This document shows, piece after piece, positions 57,145-64,000 of a stretch of DNA of 64,000 bases. How positions within the stretch are numbered: the first letter of the stretch is position 1; each line of letters begins with the position of its first letter. The DNA comes from Stenotrophomonas maltophilia R551-3 (GTDB lineage: Bacteria > Pseudomonadota > Gammaproteobacteria > Xanthomonadales > Xanthomonadaceae). Both the position numbers and the translations under genes were made by a program. The notes beneath the pieces were generated by a model, which did not search any database, was not told the origin of the DNA, and saw only the letters and a program-made list of their open reading frames with translations. The stretch is from NCBI RefSeq assembly GCF_000020665.1, contig NC_011071.1, forward strand, positions 486,501 to 550,500, written 5' to 3'.

Positions 57145-57623
57145 CCCAGCGCCTCGACGAACACGCGGGCGATGGCTTCCAGGCCGGCCTGGTCGTCGGC
57201 GTCGAAGCGGCCGACCTTGGGGCTGTCGATGTCGAACACGCCGATCAGTTCATCGCCGCGCAGCAACGGCACCACCAGTTCCGAGCGCGAGGCCGAATCG
57301 CAGGCGATGTGGCCGGGGAAGGCATCGACATCATCCACGCGCTGGGTCACGCGCTGGCTGGCGGCGGCACCGCACACGCCCTTGTCCAGCGGGATGCGGA
57401 CGCAGGCCGGCAGGCCCTGGAACGGTCCGACCACCAGCTCTTTGCCGTCGTACAGGTAGAAGCCCACCCAGTTCAGGTCGGGCAGGGCGTGGTAGACCAG
57501 TGCCGAGAGGTTGGCCGCGTTGGCGATGCGGTCGGACTCGGCGTAGACCAGGCCACGGGCCTGTTCCAGCAGCTGGGCGTATTGTTCCGGCTTGCTGCCG
57601 GTAAGCGAGGCATTGGCGAACAT
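57141..57623 (-). CDS. Free methionine-R-sulfoxide reductase (GAF domain)
   Basis: A 160-residue protein from ATG 57623. The GAF fold carries the fRMsr family pattern WVGFYLYDGKELVVGPFQGL, PACVRIPLDKGVCG (two active-site Cys), FPGHIACDSASRSELVVPL (third Cys) and ELIGVFDIDSPKVGRFD. It reduces free Met-R-sulfoxide (not peptide-bound) with thioredoxin. Together with the cytosolic MsrB and the exported MsrA/MsrB in this window it completes methionine repair. Overlaps the TfoX-C gene. E. coli homologue is YebR/MsrC. Confidence 0.93.
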   Translation of the reverse strand: MFANASLTGSKPEQYAQLLEQARGLVYAESDRIANAANLSALVYHALPDLNWVGFYLYDGKELVVGPFQGLPACVRIPLDKGVCGAAASQRVTQRVDDVDAFPGHIACDSASRSELVVPLLRGDELIGVFDIDSPKVGRFDADDQAGLEAIARVFVEALG

Positions 57624-57691
57624 GCCCGCAGTCTAGCAAGCGCGCCGGGCCGGCGATAATGCACGCTCTGTTGTCCCGCTGGAGCTTATCG

Positions 57692-58384
57692 ATGCCGTTG
57701 CCCGCCACGCTACCGCCTGCCCTGTTCGTCACCGGCACCGATACCGAGATCGGCAAGACCGCGGCCAGCACCGCGCTGCTGCATGCACTGCGCCGGCGCG
57801 GCCTGCGCGCGGTCGGCATGAAGCCGGTGGCCAGCGGCAGTGAGGATCTGGGACAGGGCCTGCGCAACGAGGACGCGCTGGCGCTGCAGGCGGCCAGCTG
57901 GCCGGTGCCGGACTATGCCGACCTGAACCCGTATGCGCTGCGGCAGCCGCTGGCGCCGGAGCTGGCTGCTGCCGAGGACGGCGTGCAGGTGGAGCTGGCG
58001 CCGATCGTGGCTGCATTCGAGCGCCTGCGCGCGCAGGCAGACATCGTGGTGGTGGAGGGCGTTGGCGGTTGGCTGGCGCCGGTCTCGGCCACGCTGGACC
58101 AGCTCGATCTGGTGCGTGCGTTGCATCTACCGGTAGTGCTTGTGGTCGGCATGCGGCTGGGCTGCGTCAACCACGCACGGCTGACTGCGCAGTCGCTGCA
58201 GGCCAGCGGCGTGGAGTGCCTGGGCTGGATCGGCAATCACATCGACCCGGCGATGCAGCGCCAGGAAGAGAACATCGCGACGTTGCAGCAGCGGCTGTCG
58301 ATGCCGTGCTGGGGGCGGTTGCCGCATCTGCCGGGTGCGAATGGTGAGGCGCTGAGTGCCAATCTGCACGCGGACCTGCGGTAG
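57692..58384 (+). CDS. bioD: Dethiobiotin synthetase BioD
   Basis: A 230-residue protein; ATG 57692 (MPLPATLPPALFVTGTDTEI) chosen because GGAG lies 8 bases upstream. P-loop-like FVTGTDTEIGKTAASTALL, catalytic Lys in GMKPVASGSE, and VVEGVGGWLAPVS are specific for BioD; LGWIGNHIDP and GRLPHLPG fit the C-terminal part. It closes the ureido ring of biotin from DAPA, CO2 and ATP. It is alone here, away from the rest of the bio genes. The TAG stop lies in a GTAG stem-loop. Confidence 0.95.
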   Translation: MPLPATLPPALFVTGTDTEIGKTAASTALLHALRRRGLRAVGMKPVASGSEDLGQGLRNEDALALQAASWPVPDYADLNPYALRQPLAPELAAAEDGVQVELAPIVAAFERLRAQADIVVVEGVGGWLAPVSATLDQLDLVRALHLPVVLVVGMRLGCVNHARLTAQSLQASGVECLGWIGNHIDPAMQRQEENIATLQQRLSMPCWGRLPHLPGANGEALSANLHADLR

Positions 58385-58453
58385 CGCCGGGCCATGCCCG
58401 GCGAGCGCGCAGCGCGGCGACCAGAAAGTCCACCGGGCATGGCCCGGCGCTAC
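58381..58453. repeat. Inverted pair of GTAG stem-loops
   Basis: GTAGCGCCGGGCC at 58381-58403 holds the bioD stop codon. The inverse at 58431-58453 has one changed base in the outer stem. Convergent gene ends. Confidence 0.88.
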
Positions 58454-58460
58454 CGATCAA

Positions 58461-59903
58461 TCAGCGCGATGCCAGCTCCTTCGCGATCGCACCGAGCCGC
58501 TCCACCGCGCCGATGAAGCGCGCATCCAGCGTCTGGCAGCACGACAGCCGCAGGCAGTGACGGTAGCGCGCGCCACGCGAATACACCTGGCCGGGCATGA
58601 ACACGATGTCCTCTACCAGCGCACGTTCGAACAGTTCGCGGGTATCCACCCCCGGCAGTTCCAGCCACAGCAGGAAGCCACCCTGTGGCTCGGTGGCACG
58701 GGTGCCGGCCGGAAAGTGTTCGGCCACCAGCTGGCGCAGGCGACCGACCTGTTCGCGGTACAAGCGGCGCATGCGATGCAGATGATGCTCGTAGCTGCCT
58801 GCTTCCAGATAGGCCGCCACCGCATCGCCCAGCAGCTGCGGTTCGCCACCGGTGGACTGGAACTTGAGCAGCGCGATGCGCTCGGCGAAGCGCCCCCCGT
58901 CCAGCCAACCAATGCGATAGTCCGGCGCCAGCGTCTTGGAGAAACCACCGACCACCATCACCCAGCCATCGCGATCGAAGGCCTTCAGCAGTGGTGCCGG
59001 CGGCTCGCAGAACTGCAGTTCTGCGTACACCGCATCTTCGATCAGCGGCAGCTGGCGCGCGTTGACCAGTTCGGCCAGGCGTTGTTTGGCGGGTGTCGGC
59101 ATGGTGCAGCCGAGCGGGTTGTGCACGGTCGGCATCACCACCAGCGCGGCCAGCGACGTGTGCTCCAGCATCGCTTCCAGTGCATCGACATCCAGGCCGT
59201 GCTGCGGGTGGGTGGGCAGCTCGATGGCCTGCAGGCCGAGGTTGGCCAGCAACGGGTACAGGTTGAAGTAGGACGGCGCCTCGATGCCTACCGCGTCGCC
59301 GGGCTGGGTTACTGCACGCAAGGCCAGCTGCAGGGCTTCCATCGCGCCGTGGGTCAGCAGCAGCCGCTCGCTGTGGGTGTGCAGGCCCATACGTGGACCG
59401 CGCCGCACGATCTGCGCCAGCAGTCGCGGCGAGCCGTTCGGGCGCGCGTAGGTTTCCACTGTCTGCTGGCCGTGGCGCAGTACCTGTGCGGTATGCCGGG
59501 CCAGCTGCGCACCGGGATAGAACTGGCGTCCGCGCGGTCCCGCGAAAGCCAGATCGATCACACCGGCGCGGCGTTGTGCCTCCAGCACGCGGGCCATCAG
59601 CACCTGCTGCAGCGGCGCGGTCGGCGCTGATGGGGTATCACGCAGCGAACGCTGCGGCACCGACAGTCGCGGCGCAACTTCGAAGCCGGCCTTCGGCCGC
59701 GGAATCACCAGGCCGGCATCTTCCAGCTGGCGATAGGCGGCGATCACCGTGTTCAGGCTGAGCCGGCGCTGCGACGCCATCTGCCGCAGCGAGGGCAGGC
59801 GGCTGCCGACCGGGAGACGTCCGCCGTGGATGGCTTCGGCCAGTTCATCGGACAGCCGTTGGTAGCGGGGTGGGATCATCGCGCTCTGGTCATCTGTATC
59901 CAT
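58461..59903 (-). CDS. MocR/PdxR-type regulator with aminotransferase-like domain
   Basis: A 480-residue protein; ATG 59903 (MDTDDQSAMIPPRYQRLSDE) chosen with GGGAAG upstream; the open frame reaches 60086 but through repeats. GntR winged helix at about 13-75: LAEAIHGGRLPVGSRLPSLR, RRLSLNTVIAAYRQLEDAGL. Class I aminotransferase-fold domain from about 120 with LLLTHGAMEALQLALRAVT, NPLGCTMP, DAVYAEL and the PLP lysine in VVGGFSKTLAPDYRIGW. Family members control PLP or amino-acid metabolism genes. Target here is unknown; the adjacent 59.9-60.0 kb region has a candidate small RNA on the other strand. Confidence 0.9.
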   Translation of the reverse strand: MDTDDQSAMIPPRYQRLSDELAEAIHGGRLPVGSRLPSLRQMASQRRLSLNTVIAAYRQLEDAGLVIPRPKAGFEVAPRLSVPQRSLRDTPSAPTAPLQQVLMARVLEAQRRAGVIDLAFAGPRGRQFYPGAQLARHTAQVLRHGQQTVETYARPNGSPRLLAQIVRRGPRMGLHTHSERLLLTHGAMEALQLALRAVTQPGDAVGIEAPSYFNLYPLLANLGLQAIELPTHPQHGLDVDALEAMLEHTSLAALVVMPTVHNPLGCTMPTPAKQRLAELVNARQLPLIEDAVYAELQFCEPPAPLLKAFDRDGWVMVVGGFSKTLAPDYRIGWLDGGRFAERIALLKFQSTGGEPQLLGDAVAAYLEAGSYEHHLHRMRRLYREQVGRLRQLVAEHFPAGTRATEPQGGFLLWLELPGVDTRELFERALVEDIVFMPGQVYSRGARYRHCLRLSCCQTLDARFIGAVERLGAIAKELASR

Positions 59904-59929
59904 CGAACTTCCCGCCATCTGGTTCTGTA

Positions 59930-60032
59930 CCCATGATGATGGCGAGCCTAGCATGTCGTTGTCGGACGGGCCTGATCGGGGCGTGGCCGATACTTCCCAA
60001 GCGCACGGCTGGATGGCCGTGCGTCTTTTTTT
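59930..60032 (+). ncRNA. Candidate small RNA ending in an intrinsic terminator
   Basis: GCGCACGGC (60001-60009) pairs with GCCGTGCG (60016-60023), then TCTTTTTTT. It has a terminator's form on the plus strand. No plus-strand gene lies closer than bioD, 1.6 kb left with an intervening minus gene. A smaller hairpin GATCGG/CCGAT precedes at about 59972-59991. Promoter not firmly located (TAGCAT near 59950 is a possible -10). The left end given is an estimate. Confidence 0.4.
60001..60030 (+). terminator. Orphan intrinsic terminator
   Basis: A 9-base stem with loop TGGATG and a following T7 run. Read on the minus strand the T run is lost, so it serves plus-strand transcripts only. Confidence 0.75.
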
Positions 60033-60040
60033 GTGTGTAG

Positions 60041-60099
60041 GTAGCGCCGGGCCATGCCCGGCGGAATGCATGGGCCCGCCGGGCATGGCCCGGCGCTAC
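60041..60099. repeat. Inverted pair of GTAG stem-loops
   Basis: GTAGCGCCGGGCC at 60041-60063 and its inverse at 60077-60099, directly after the orphan terminator and before the msrA stop. Confidence 0.88.
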
Positions 60100-60108
60100 C
60101 GGAATGGT

Positions 60109-60846
60109 TCAGCGCATCGGCACCAGCACCGCCTCGCGCCGGTACAGCGCCGGGAACTGCTTGCCCAGCGCGGCCAGCTTCGGTGCGTCGTAGTAGCGGA
60201 TGTAGGCCGCCTGCGGGTAGTTGGTCATGTAGTTCTGGTGGTAGCTCTCGGCCGGGTAGAAACGTTGGCCGCTGCCGAGCTGGGTGACGATCGGCGCGCG
60301 GTAGCTGCCGGCCTGGCCGAGCTGCGCGATGTAGGCGCGGCTGGCCGCCTGCTGGCGGGCGTCATCAGAGAAGATCGCCGATCGATACTGGCTGCCCTGG
60401 TCCGGTCCCTGCCGATTGAGTTGGGTCGGGTCGTGCACCACCGAGAAGAACACCTGCATCAGCTGCCCGTAGCTGACCTGGCGCGGGTCGTAGTCGATCT
60501 TCACCGCCTCGGCATGACCGGTCTGGCCGCTGCTGACCCGCTCATAGCGTGCATTGGCAGCGCTGCCGCCGATGTAGCCGGACACCGCATTGCTCACGCC
60601 CTTCACGTGCTGGAACACGCCCTGCACGCCCCAGAAGCAACCGCCGGCGAACACCACGCTGGCATGGGTGGCGTCATCGCGGAACGCGGCGTCGCCGCTG
60701 GGCGCCGGTAGTGCCTTGGCCTGCGCGCTGGCTTCCAGCGGTGCCGCGACTGCGCCGTGGTCGACCAGCAGCACGCCAGCGATCAATGCAGTAGCCACCA
60801 GGCCGGCGACACCGGCGGCGATACCTTGTTCAAAAGAGAGTTTCAT
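60109..60846 (-). CDS. msrA: Exported peptide methionine-S-sulfoxide reductase MsrA
   Basis: A 245-residue protein; ATG 60846 (MKLSFEQGIAAGVAGLVATA) chosen with GGGAG upstream. A hydrophobic segment at 8-32 acts as anchor or signal, so the enzyme faces the periplasm. The catalytic Cys is in VVFAGGCFWGVQGVFQH; GYIGGSAANARYERVSSGQT, GHAEAVKIDYD and YHQNYMTNYP complete the family. It reduces Met-S-sulfoxide in exported proteins. Third gene of msrB-dipZ-msrA, 14 bases after dipZ. The electron donor is presumably the thioredoxin-like part of DipZ. Confidence 0.95.
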   Translation of the reverse strand: MKLSFEQGIAAGVAGLVATALIAGVLLVDHGAVAAPLEASAQAKALPAPSGDAAFRDDATHASVVFAGGCFWGVQGVFQHVKGVSNAVSGYIGGSAANARYERVSSGQTGHAEAVKIDYDPRQVSYGQLMQVFFSVVHDPTQLNRQGPDQGSQYRSAIFSDDARQQAASRAYIAQLGQAGSYRAPIVTQLGSGQRFYPAESYHQNYMTNYPQAAYIRYYDAPKLAALGKQFPALYRREAVLVPMR

Positions 60847-60860
60847 CGTGTGCTCCCGTT

Positions 60861-62630
60861 TCAACCGAAGGTGAAGGCGTAGGCCTGCACGCCCGTGTCG
60901 AGGAATTCGATCTCGAAGCGATGCGGGCCGACCGTGCCACGCTGACGTACCAGCTGGTACAAGCGGTGTTCATTGACCACGCCGCTGCCATCGGCACCGA
61001 CATCGCTGCCGGCATCGGCAGCGGTCAGCGGCTTGCCGTCCAGCCAGACGCGGAACCGTACCGGCGTGCCGTCCTGGCTCGGTGCCAGCACCAGGTGCAG
61101 GTCCCGCGCGTGGAACTGGAAGGCGATGCGGCCACCGGCCTGCTGCAGCTGTGCGGCTTCGTCGGTGACGGTCCAGCGTCCGGACAGGCCCCACTGGTTC
61201 AGTGCCAGGGTGGTTGGCAGCGTGTAGTCGAACGGGCTATCGCTGCGTTGGCCGCCGGGTGAGGCGAACTGCTCGGCACGCGCGTGGCCCAGATAGGTCT
61301 CCGGCGAGCGCAGGTTGCTCATGTCGGCCTGCACGGCCACACCCTTCAGGTCGGCGGCGGCGGGGTCGGCCGGTGGTGGCAGGTTGGTCTGCCCGGCTTC
61401 GGTCAGAAGCCGGCGGATCACTTGTTCCGAGCGTGCATAGTTGCCCTCGCCGAACTGGTGGCCGCGGATGTTGCCCTGTGCATCGACGAAGTACTGCGCC
61501 GGCCAGTAGCGGTTGTTGAACGCGCGCCAGATCGTGTACTGGTTGTCGAGCGCCACCGGGTACTCGACCTTCAGTTCCTGCACCGCCTTCATCACGTTGC
61601 TCGGGTTGCGTTCGAAGGCGAACTCCGGCGTGTGCACGCCGATCACCACCAGCCCATGGTCACGGTAGCGACGTTCCCATTCGTGCACGAACGGCATCGC
61701 GCGCAGGCAGTTGATGCAGGAGTAGGTCCAGAAGTCGACCAGCACCACCTTGCCACGCAGCTGCTGTGCACTCAGCGGCGGGCTGTTGAGCCAGCCGGTG
61801 GCGCCATCCAGCGCGGGCAGGGTGCCTTCCACCGGCAGCGGAGCATCGGCACCTGCATTGGCGCCGGCCATCATCATCATCGGCGGTGCCGCCGGCTGCG
61901 CGCCGGGTACTGCGTCCAGCAGGTTTTGCTCGATACGCGCGGTGCTGACCGTTGAAAGACGGGTCAGCAGGCCAGTGTCCCAGCCCAGGCCGATCGCCAC
62001 CACGGCCAGCAGTGCGGCTACGCCCAGCACCTTGCGCAGTACGTCACCCAGGCCGAGCCGCGCCTGCAGCGCACGGAACACGCGGCCGCCGACCCACACC
62101 GCCAGCGCCAGCGCGGTGATCGCACCCAATGCATAGGCAAGCAGCAGGCTGCTGGTACCGACGCTGGCGCCATGCAGGGCAGCACCGGTCAGCACCAGGC
62201 CGAGGATTGGACCGGCGCACGGCGCCCACAGCAGGCCGGTGGCGACGCCGATCAGCAGCGAGGTCCACGCGCCGCCACGTCCTGCGGCGTCCGCGGCATC
62301 GGCGCGTGCGCTCAAGCGTGCACCCACACGCTGGAACGGCGCCAGCAGATGGTCGGCCAGCCGTGGCCACAACAGGGCGACCGCGAACAGCGCCATCAGC
62401 AGCAGGGCAATCCAGCGCCCGACCTGGTTGGCCTGCGCCACCCATTGGCTGCCTACGGCGGCCAGGCTGGCGACCACGGTGAAGGTGAGCGCCATGCCCA
62501 GCAGCAACGGCAGCGTGCTGCGCAGGAATGGACGGTCGGCACGCGCGAACACGAACGGCAGCACCGGCAGGATGCAGGGGCTGAGCAGGGTCAGCGCGCC
62601 CCCGAGGTAGGCAAGCAGCAACAGCAGCAT
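60861..62630 (-). CDS. dipZ: DipZ-type thiol-disulfide transporter (CcdA + thioredoxin + C-terminal domain)
   Basis: A 589-residue protein; ATG 62630, 2 bases after the msrB stop. Residues 1-230 are a CcdA/DsbD-beta-like membrane part with six or more helices and the Cys pair in LSPCILPVLPF and WAPCAGPILG. Residues about 265-400 form a TlpA/thioredoxin domain with active-site Cys305/Cys308 (YSCINCLR). Residues about 440-589 are beta-rich (GRWTVTDEAAQLQQAGGRIA), a DipZ C-terminal module. It would carry electrons from cytoplasmic thioredoxin to the periplasmic MsrA and MsrB. Same gene order as described for such repair systems. Confidence 0.92.
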   Translation of the reverse strand: MLLLLLAYLGGALTLLSPCILPVLPFVFARADRPFLRSTLPLLLGMALTFTVVASLAAVGSQWVAQANQVGRWIALLLMALFAVALLWPRLADHLLAPFQRVGARLSARADAADAAGRGGAWTSLLIGVATGLLWAPCAGPILGLVLTGAALHGASVGTSSLLLAYALGAITALALAVWVGGRVFRALQARLGLGDVLRKVLGVAALLAVVAIGLGWDTGLLTRLSTVSTARIEQNLLDAVPGAQPAAPPMMMMAGANAGADAPLPVEGTLPALDGATGWLNSPPLSAQQLRGKVVLVDFWTYSCINCLRAMPFVHEWERRYRDHGLVVIGVHTPEFAFERNPSNVMKAVQELKVEYPVALDNQYTIWRAFNNRYWPAQYFVDAQGNIRGHQFGEGNYARSEQVIRRLLTEAGQTNLPPPADPAAADLKGVAVQADMSNLRSPETYLGHARAEQFASPGGQRSDSPFDYTLPTTLALNQWGLSGRWTVTDEAAQLQQAGGRIAFQFHARDLHLVLAPSQDGTPVRFRVWLDGKPLTAADAGSDVGADGSGVVNEHRLYQLVRQRGTVGPHRFEIEFLDTGVQAYAFTFG

Positions 62631-62632
62631 CG

Positions 62633-63205
62633 TCAGGCTCCGGAAGCAGGGGAAGAACCGACCGGCACCCGCCAGCCGTCGGCAGTGCCAGCAGGGGCAC
62701 CGGGAACGAACACCATCGCCGCACCGTTCATGCAGTAGCGCAACCCGGTTGGACGCGGGCCGTCGTTGAACACATGGCCGAGATGGCCGCCGCAGCGGCG
62801 GCAGTGCACCTCCACCCGCAGCATCCCGAAGGTGACGTCGCGGTCTTCGCCGATGGCGTTGTGCAGCGGTGCCCAGAAGCTGGGCCAGCCGGTGCCGCTC
62901 TCGAACTTGGTGGACGAGGAGAACAGCGGCAGCGCACAGCCGGCGCAGGCGAAGGTGCCCTGCCGATGTTCCTTGTTGAGCGGGCTGCTGTACGGGCGCT
63001 CGGTGGCCTGCTGGCGCAGCACCGCGTACTGCGCCGGGGTCAGCTGCTGACGCCACTGCGCATCGCTGCGCATGACCTCGAACTGTCGCGACGGACGCGC
63101 TTCGGCGGCGGCCGGGGCGGCGCGGCTGCAGGCCCCCAGGCCGAGCAGGCCGGCGGCGGTGGCAACACCGCCCAGGCCCAGCAGATGGCGGCGGGAGAGG
63201 GACAT
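62633..63205 (-). CDS. msrB: Exported peptide methionine-R-sulfoxide reductase MsrB (Tat-type lipoprotein)
   Basis: A 190-residue protein; ATG 63205 (MSLSRRHLLGLGGVATAAGL) chosen. A twin-Arg signal (SRRHLLG) is followed by a lipobox LLGLGAC (Cys26). Zinc cysteines are in FACAGC and HCRRCGGHLGHVF; GTGWPSFWAP is the signature; the catalytic Cys is in LRYCMNGAAMVF. First gene of the msrB-dipZ-msrA operon. Tat export would allow folding with zinc in the cytoplasm. Divergent from an OmpR-type regulator that could control the operon. Confidence 0.94.
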   Translation of the reverse strand: MSLSRRHLLGLGGVATAAGLLGLGACSRAAPAAAEARPSRQFEVMRSDAQWRQQLTPAQYAVLRQQATERPYSSPLNKEHRQGTFACAGCALPLFSSSTKFESGTGWPSFWAPLHNAIGEDRDVTFGMLRVEVHCRRCGGHLGHVFNDGPRPTGLRYCMNGAAMVFVPGAPAGTADGWRVPVGSSPASGA

Positions 63206-63349
63206 GGCGGACTCCGGGAAGGGGCGACGGGGCCATGCTGCGCCCGCCCGGGTCAACGAATCCTCACGCAGGATTCAATTTTTCGTGAGGTATCGGCGGC
63301 CGTCCCGCGTCACAATGCAGCCAGCCTCCCCACTGGCCCCGAGCTGCCG

Positions 63350-64000
63350 ATGTCGACCAAACGCGTGCTGATCGTCGAAGACGATGCCCACATCGCTGAC
63401 CTGCTGCGCATGCACCTGGGCGATGAAGGCTATGACGTGGCCCACGCCGCCAGCGGTGACGGTGGCCTGCGCCTGCTGGAACAGGACGGCCCATGGGATG
63501 CGCTGGTGCTGGACGTGATGCTGCCCGGTGTCGACGGCCTGCAGGTGTGCCAGCGTGCACGCGCGATGGCGCGCTACGTGCCGATCATCATCATCAGCGC
63601 GCGCGGCAGCGAGACCCAGCGCATTGTCGGCCTGGAGCTGGGCGCGGACGACTACCTGGCAAAACCCTTCTCGATGCCGGAACTGGTGGCACGGGTGCGC
63701 GCCCTGCTGCGCCGGGCCGAGGCGATGGCACAGAGCGCACGCATCGATGCCGGCGCGATCGAGCTGGGCGGGCTGCAGCTGGATCCGGTCGCGCGCACCG
63801 CTTCGGTGGATGGCAATGCGCTGGAACTGACCCCGCGCGAGTTCGACCTGCTGCTGTTCTTCGCCCGCCACCCGGACCAGGTGTTCGCACGCATGGAACT
63901 GCTCAACCAGGTCTGGGGTTACCAGCACGATGGTTACGAGCATACGGTCAATACCCACATCAACCGCCTGCGCAGCAAGATCGAGCCGGACCCGGCAAAC
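63350..64000 (+). CDS. OmpR/PhoB-type response regulator, C-terminus cut by window edge
   Basis: ATG 63350 opens 217 codons without a stop up to the window end. The receiver domain (1-120) has the acidic pair in LIVEDDAHIADLL, phospho-acceptor in LVLDVMLPGVDGLQ, and Lys in DYLAKPFSMPELVARV. The winged-helix DNA-binding domain starts at about 135 (ELGGLQLDPVARTASVDGNA, LTPREFDLLLFFARHPDQVF) and reaches VNTHINRLRSKIEPDPA, so only a few residues are missing. A sensor kinase is expected next. Divergent from msrB-dipZ-msrA across 144 bases; control of that operon is possible. Confidence 0.93.
   Translation, partial: MSTKRVLIVEDDAHIADLLRMHLGDEGYDVAHAASGDGGLRLLEQDGPWDALVLDVMLPGVDGLQVCQRARAMARYVPIIIISARGSETQRIVGLELGADDYLAKPFSMPELVARVRALLRRAEAMAQSARIDAGAIELGGLQLDPVARTASVDGNALELTPREFDLLLFFARHPDQVFARMELLNQVWGYQHDGYEHTVNTHINRLRSKIEPDPAN

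Noticed and set aside
60861..63236. A single 791-codon frame covering dipZ and antisense of msrB frame
   Set aside because: The upstream 200 codons are out of frame with msrB and Arg-rich; the DipZ protein clearly starts at 62630.
1..64000. Prophage, integrative element, toxin-antitoxin or defence island
   Set aside because: No integrase, recombinase, terminase, restriction enzyme or typical toxin motif was found, and base composition is even; the window looks like core chromosome.

Overview
The window reads as chromosomal DNA of a GC-rich gammaproteobacterium of the family Xanthomonadaceae, most likely the Stenotrophomonas maltophilia complex. This rests on strong G/C third-position codon use throughout, on the gene families present, and above all on dozens of short stem-loop repeats beginning GTAG (the SMAG repeat type described for S. 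maltophilia) between genes. No rRNA, tRNA, prophage, insertion sequence, integrase or CRISPR array was seen. Almost all of the window is protein-coding, with one CDS cut at each end.

Left part (1-12.3 kb): a cut exported repeat-type protein; an NHL-propeller protein carrying a complete M23 peptidase metal site; a YCII (DGPF) protein; and a symmetric 550-base non-coding palindrome island. Next come a YCII protein, two VOC proteins, a DUF1428 protein and an ECF sigma factor with a C-terminal extension, which matches the ECF42/DGPF arrangement. After that is a four-gene cluster of exported proteins ending in a CsgG-like lipoprotein (7.5-12.3 kb), whose function I cannot name. It is the best candidate here for an undescribed system.

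Middle (12.7-45 kb): an exported M28 peptidase; a LytS/LytTR two-component pair; a DUF2236 oxygenase; a TetR repressor divergent from two translationally coupled MFS exporters; an M13 lipoprotein metallopeptidase; a PAS/degenerate GGDEF/EAL phosphodiesterase; LysR with divergent DoxX and an extradiol dioxygenase; an NhaP-type antiporter; several small conserved proteins; motAB; cytosolic MsrB; the D-alanine catabolic set lrp-dadA-dadX; a hybrid histidine kinase; and an rRNA-modification operon (RsmC methyltransferase, RsuA-type pseudouridine synthase, HAD phosphatase).

Right part (46-64 kb): fabA-fabB; dinB; a metallo-beta-lactamase-fold protein with an altered metal motif; an NAD(P)-binding protein divergent from a LysR-methyltransferase pair; gph; btuB under a clear cobalamin riboswitch; a histidine phosphatase; a TfoX C-domain protein coupled to free-Met-R-sulfoxide reductase; bioD; a MocR/PdxR-type regulator; and the exported methionine-sulfoxide repair operon msrB-dipZ-msrA, divergent from a cut OmpR-type response regulator.

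Two repeat systems organise the intergenic DNA. One is the GTAG stem-loops, which in five cases supply the TAG stop codon of the gene before them. The other is a family of four long (about 100-base) palindromes with a conserved asymmetric core and covarying arms. Methionine-sulfoxide repair recurs in three separate loci.
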